Source of the DNA: JBKQVT01 sp963727245
Lineage (GTDB): Bacteria > Planctomycetota > Planctomycetia > Pirellulales > Thermoguttaceae
DNA: 64,000 nt
Direction: 5' to 3'
Assembly (NCBI GenBank): GCA_963727245.1
Contig: CAVSFO010000018.1
Location: 389,981 to 453,980 of the forward strand
Below, piece after piece: positions 61,890 to 64,000 of this stretch. Position 1 is the first letter of the stretch, and each line of letters opens with the position of its first letter. The notes below the pieces were generated by a model, which did no database searches, was not told the origin of the DNA, and was given only the letters and a program-made list of their open reading frames with translations. A program made the position numbers and the translations under genes.

Positions 61890-62050
61890 TCCCGCCCAAA
61901 GAAATAAAGTCCGGCGGTTCGGTGAGCGTGGCCAAAGGGCGTTTTCGCCGCTTACTCGACCACTTCTCAGCCTCAAGGCCGTGCAGGTCGGCCTTCGGCC
62001 GCCAACACGCGATTGCCCCGAAAGGCTAGCGGGTTCTATGCGGCGGCCTC
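61890..62050 (-). ncRNA. Candidate Cas12f tracrRNA
   Basis: Between cas12f and the array on the minus strand. The core reads CUGAGAAGUGGUC ... GGCCACGCUCA (61923-61970), with UGAG/CUCA and UGG/CCA pairing around AAG opposite CG, and an internal GGCG-AAAA-CGCC hairpin. This matches the GAGAAGUG...ACGCUC stem of characterised Cas12f tracrRNAs. Upstream is GGCGGCC-GAA-GGCCG (61988-62003) and a GCC-UUUC-GGGGC hairpin. Downstream, GCCGG (61911-61915) and GGGCGG (61892-61897) can pair with CCGGC and CCGCCC of the crRNA repeat in the expected order. Boundaries are inferred. Confidence 0.6.
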
Positions 62051-62054
62051 AATC

Positions 62055-62083
62055 GAATTACCAAAGAGCGCCGACTATTTCAA
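62055..62083 (-). promoter_or_regulatory. Possible promoter of the tracrRNA/array transcript
   Basis: Minus-strand TTGAAA (62078-62083) and TAATTC (62055-62060) are 17 bp apart, overlapping the cas12f stop. The -10 is weak. Start of transcription would be near 62048, just before the predicted tracrRNA. Confidence 0.35.
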
Positions 62084-63478
62084 CCCTTGCGCTTCACATT
62101 GTCGCTTAATGATCGCGGCGATGTCAAGGGTGGCGAGGTTGCGGGCGGCGTAATAATCGGGGTCCTCCTCGTATCCACATTCCGGCTCTGGGCACTTGAA
62201 CCTTGCCACGTACCCCTCCTTGGCGTTTGCGTCGCGGAACGCCCGGTCGAAACCCGCGTTGATTTGGCCGCACTTACTGCAACGCCGGCTTGTAAACCGC
62301 GGGTTCACCTTCCGTACCTCCATGCCCGCCTCCTTCGCCTTGTACTGTATGAATTCCTGTAGCTGATGATACCGCCACCGCTGGCCGAGAAACGTCCCGG
62401 CCAGCTCGTCTTGCAGGCCATCGAGGTCCTCGATTTGGATCACGCCGGCCCGGTTATTCTTGGCGAACTCGATCACCGATGCGGAGAGCTGGTGGTTTAG
62501 GGTGGTGTACGCGTGGTTGATTCGCTGCTCCAACCCCTTGATGGGCCGGAGCTTGCGCGCGCGGCCGTGCCCCGACCTTGCGGTGGATTTCGAAAGCGAC
62601 GACCTGCCGCCGGTCAGGACGCTTCGCCTGCGCGCCATCACCTGCGTCTGGAGGCTCTTCACACGGGCCGCGACGCCGGCGAAATGCCTTCGCCCCAGCC
62701 GAGCGTGGCCGTTGCTCAGGGCCGCAAACAGTGGACACGAGAAACCCAAGTCCACGCCCACGACCGTCTCCGGGCATAGGTTCTGGTCCCGGGCCGCGGG
62801 AAAATCGTACGTCAAGAACAGGAACCACCGCCTGGCATTGTCGTCGTATTTGACCTCAAGGCAGCGCTGCCGGTAGCCCCCAAGCGACTGGGCTTCGTTA
62901 TCGAGGAGCCTTTCGAGGACCGCCCGCGGCCCACCATCGAGCTTGCCCGTCTGGAGCACGACACGGGGATACGGCTGAACACACACCATGAGGTCAAGCT
63001 CCGCGTCGCCGTTGGCGGCCTTCTGCAGCCGCCGTTGGCCGGCCTTATCGCAACGGATGGGTATCGGCATGTCGGCGCGGAACGTCGGCAGCGAGGTCTT
63101 GCCGCGCACGACCTGGCTCCATTTTTTCGCGGATGTCAGGCCGCGCACCTTGTACGAACTGAGCGCGTCGGCGACCGCCGCCGGAATCGCCCCGGTTTTC
63201 GATATTCGGTCGAGGTCGTCCTGGCCGAACTTCTCTTCCGCGAGCATACCACGAAGCTCCCGGTTGAGGTCGCCGACTGTGCGTTTTTTGAACTCGTCGG
63301 TGCTGCCCGTTCGCCAGAGGTGGAAGCCAAGGTACGCTTCGCTCACCACGAGATTCGCCAGGCGGAAGACGCGATACCGAACGTCGCCCAGCAGCTTGCT
63401 GAGTTCATCCCGCCTCATTTCGCCGGCGGGTTTTAGAATCTGGAGTTTTAGGACCTTAACGTGCCGCCCATCCCCCAC
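62075..63478 (-). CDS. cas12f: Miniature type V-F CRISPR nuclease (Cas12f-like)
   Basis: 467 residues from a GTG at 63478, chosen because AGGAGG stands six bases upstream. Residues 1-235 form the recognition and wedge part (VKVLKLQILKPAGEMRRDEL start, FRADMPIPIRCDKAG, CLEVKYDDNARRWFLFLTYD). RuvC residues are D243 in VVGVDLGFSCP, E350 in VIQIEDLDGL and D441 in EDPDYYAARN. A zinc ribbon uses C400, C403, C429 and C434. GHGRARKLRPI and MEVRKVNPRFTSRRCSKCG match Cas12f1 enzymes closely. No N-terminal zinc finger as in the 529-residue enzyme. A TnpB transposon gene is the alternative, but the adjacent array and tracrRNA-like stem argue for Cas12f. It cuts DNA guided by crRNA/tracrRNA. Confidence 0.92.
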   Translation of the reverse strand: MGDGRHVKVLKLQILKPAGEMRRDELSKLLGDVRYRVFRLANLVVSEAYLGFHLWRTGSTDEFKKRTVGDLNRELRGMLAEEKFGQDDLDRISKTGAIPAAVADALSSYKVRGLTSAKKWSQVVRGKTSLPTFRADMPIPIRCDKAGQRRLQKAANGDAELDLMVCVQPYPRVVLQTGKLDGGPRAVLERLLDNEAQSLGGYRQRCLEVKYDDNARRWFLFLTYDFPAARDQNLCPETVVGVDLGFSCPLFAALSNGHARLGRRHFAGVAARVKSLQTQVMARRRSVLTGGRSSLSKSTARSGHGRARKLRPIKGLEQRINHAYTTLNHQLSASVIEFAKNNRAGVIQIEDLDGLQDELAGTFLGQRWRYHQLQEFIQYKAKEAGMEVRKVNPRFTSRRCSKCGQINAGFDRAFRDANAKEGYVARFKCPEPECGYEEDPDYYAARNLATLDIAAIIKRQCEAQGLK

Positions 63479-63722
63479 AGACCCCTCCTACGCGAAAGGC
63501 GGATTGAGCCACCGGTGCGTTTGACGCCCGTAGCTTACAGAAATACGGACAATTTGGCAACCATCGCGGCCGGGGCGGGTGGCCCCGGGTTTGCCACCGT
63601 GCGTCGCGGTCGTCGCCTAGGCCCCCCGTCGCACCGGCCGGGCCCCTTCGGTCTTCTAGGCAAACTCCGCCCAGGGGGGTAGAATAAGAGAAATTGAGGC
63701 TTCTCGACGGGAGGTGCGGACG

Positions 63723-63953
63723 ATGGCCACCATAAACCTTGACGATGCCAAGGACCATTTGCGGGAAATCATATCCGGGTTGAATCCCGGCGAACAAATG
63801 GTCATTGTCCAGGAAGGCAAACCGCTGGCCACGTTGACCCGCACTGGCCCGAAGCAATGGCCTTGCGCGGCCGGCAGTGCGAAGGACACACGGCATCGGA
63901 TGGCCCCCGACTTCGACGCGCCGCTCGAAGAGTTTCGGGAGTACATGCAGTGA
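63723..63953 (+). CDS. Phd/YefM-like antitoxin
   Basis: 76 residues from the ATG at 63723, with GGGAGG about 9 bases upstream (an in-frame GTG at 63714 sits on that site). INLDDAKDHLREIISGLNPG and EQMVIVQEGKPLATLTR are typical of Phd-family antitoxin N-termini. The C-terminus APLEEFREYM is the likely toxin-binding helix. Its stop overlaps the next gene's GTG (GTGA), a common antitoxin-toxin arrangement. Confidence 0.8.
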   Translation: MATINLDDAKDHLREIISGLNPGEQMVIVQEGKPLATLTRTGPKQWPCAAGSAKDTRHRMAPDFDAPLEEFREYMQ

Positions 63954-64000
63954 CCAGCTTGCTGTTGGACACCCTTGACCAGTACGGCGTGGCTCGTCTC
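63950..64000 (+). CDS. Possible VapC-like toxin, N-terminal end (partial)
   Basis: Seventeen codons from the GTG at 63950: TSLLLDTLDQYGVARL. SLLLDT is the usual start of PIN-domain toxins with its first catalytic Asp, but the next residues (LDQYG) do not follow the common THxxLW pattern. Only position and the first residues support it. Confidence 0.4.
   Translation, partial: MTSLLLDTLDQYGVARL

Noticed and set aside
61863..61905. CLECG-like zinc-ribbon peptide in the leader
   Set aside because: A single CxxC motif in a short frame inside the leader and tracrRNA region; explained by chance and by RNA structure.
61162..62109. Open frames across the CRISPR array (AYSREFAGGS-type peptide repeats)
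   Set aside because: The peptide repetition simply reflects the 35-bp repeat; frames change between units with spacer lengths of 26-32 bp.
62075..63478. IS605-type TnpB gene instead of a CRISPR nuclease
   Set aside because: No transposon end or tnpA adjoins the gene; a same-strand CRISPR array and a Cas12f-type tracrRNA stem lie next to it, and MPIPI and EVRKVNP blocks match Cas12f.
1..64000. tRNA or rRNA genes
   Set aside because: No cloverleaf with a T-loop GTTCRANNC and CCA-adjacent acceptor stem, and no rRNA-like sequence was found by eye on either strand; a tRNAscan run would be decisive.

Overview
The window is high-GC DNA that reads as a planctomycete, probably Pirellulales-like. The markers are a planctomycete/verrucomicrobial-type bacterial microcompartment (BMC) locus, a DUF1559 prepilin-like protein, a GYF-domain membrane protein, a Tat-exported GFO/IDH/MocA oxidoreductase, LRR and HEAT lipoproteins, long non-coding gaps, and many dispersed palindromic repeats. 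This assignment is inference from gene content; no rRNA or tRNA was seen.

Layout. 1-4.5 kb: end of acetate kinase, then a BMC operon (three EutN/CcmL pentamer vertex proteins, a CoA-acylating aldehyde dehydrogenase, a class II aldolase and an unrecognised BMC protein), followed by an outer-membrane porin. 6.5-12 kb: oxidoreductase, LRR lipoprotein, HD-domain protein and a decayed outer-membrane protein gene. 12.8-25 kb: housekeeping genes (tsaE, thiL, an HtrA-like protease, an A-type Fe-S carrier, cysteine desulfurase, a ThDP enzyme, ribBA, an ECF sigma factor with a small membrane protein, a mechanosensitive-channel-like protein) and a striking cysteine-rich lipoprotein. 25-42 kb: a ThiF/MoeB-like enzyme, interrupted uvrA, a REP-associated transposase in its inverted repeats, murD, a cupin, ligA, a solitary AbrB-type antitoxin, a peroxiredoxin, alcohol dehydrogenase, glgB, an RNase H-like protein lacking catalytic residues, and a HEAT lipoprotein. 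43-45 kb: anmK and a class I amidotransferase.

45.6-61.1 kb is a lipid or polyene region. oleA, oleD and oleC lie around a same-strand set fabF, acp, two CrtI-like FAD enzymes, fabZ and fabI. A type II restriction-modification cassette (methylase, controller, nuclease) sits inside that set between fabZ and the first CrtI-like gene.

61.3-63.5 kb holds the most notable system: a compact type V-F CRISPR locus. It has a 467-codon Cas12f-like nuclease with RuvC residues D243, E350 and D441 and a C4 zinc ribbon, a tracrRNA candidate with the GAGAAGUG scaffold typical of Cas12f guides, and an array of eight 35-bp repeats and seven spacers. All are on the minus strand in the order nuclease, tracrRNA, array. 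No cas1 or cas2 is present in the window. The window ends in a toxin-antitoxin pair.

Two window-wide signals matter for reading the annotation. First, palindromic elements of several families lie between genes, and at least five are flanked by direct duplications of host sequence of different lengths (14 to 44 bp). Second, about ten genes, including essential ones, carry single-base frameshifts with the protein continuing in another frame. This looks at least partly like indel error in the assembly, so frame-broken genes should not all be read as pseudogenes.
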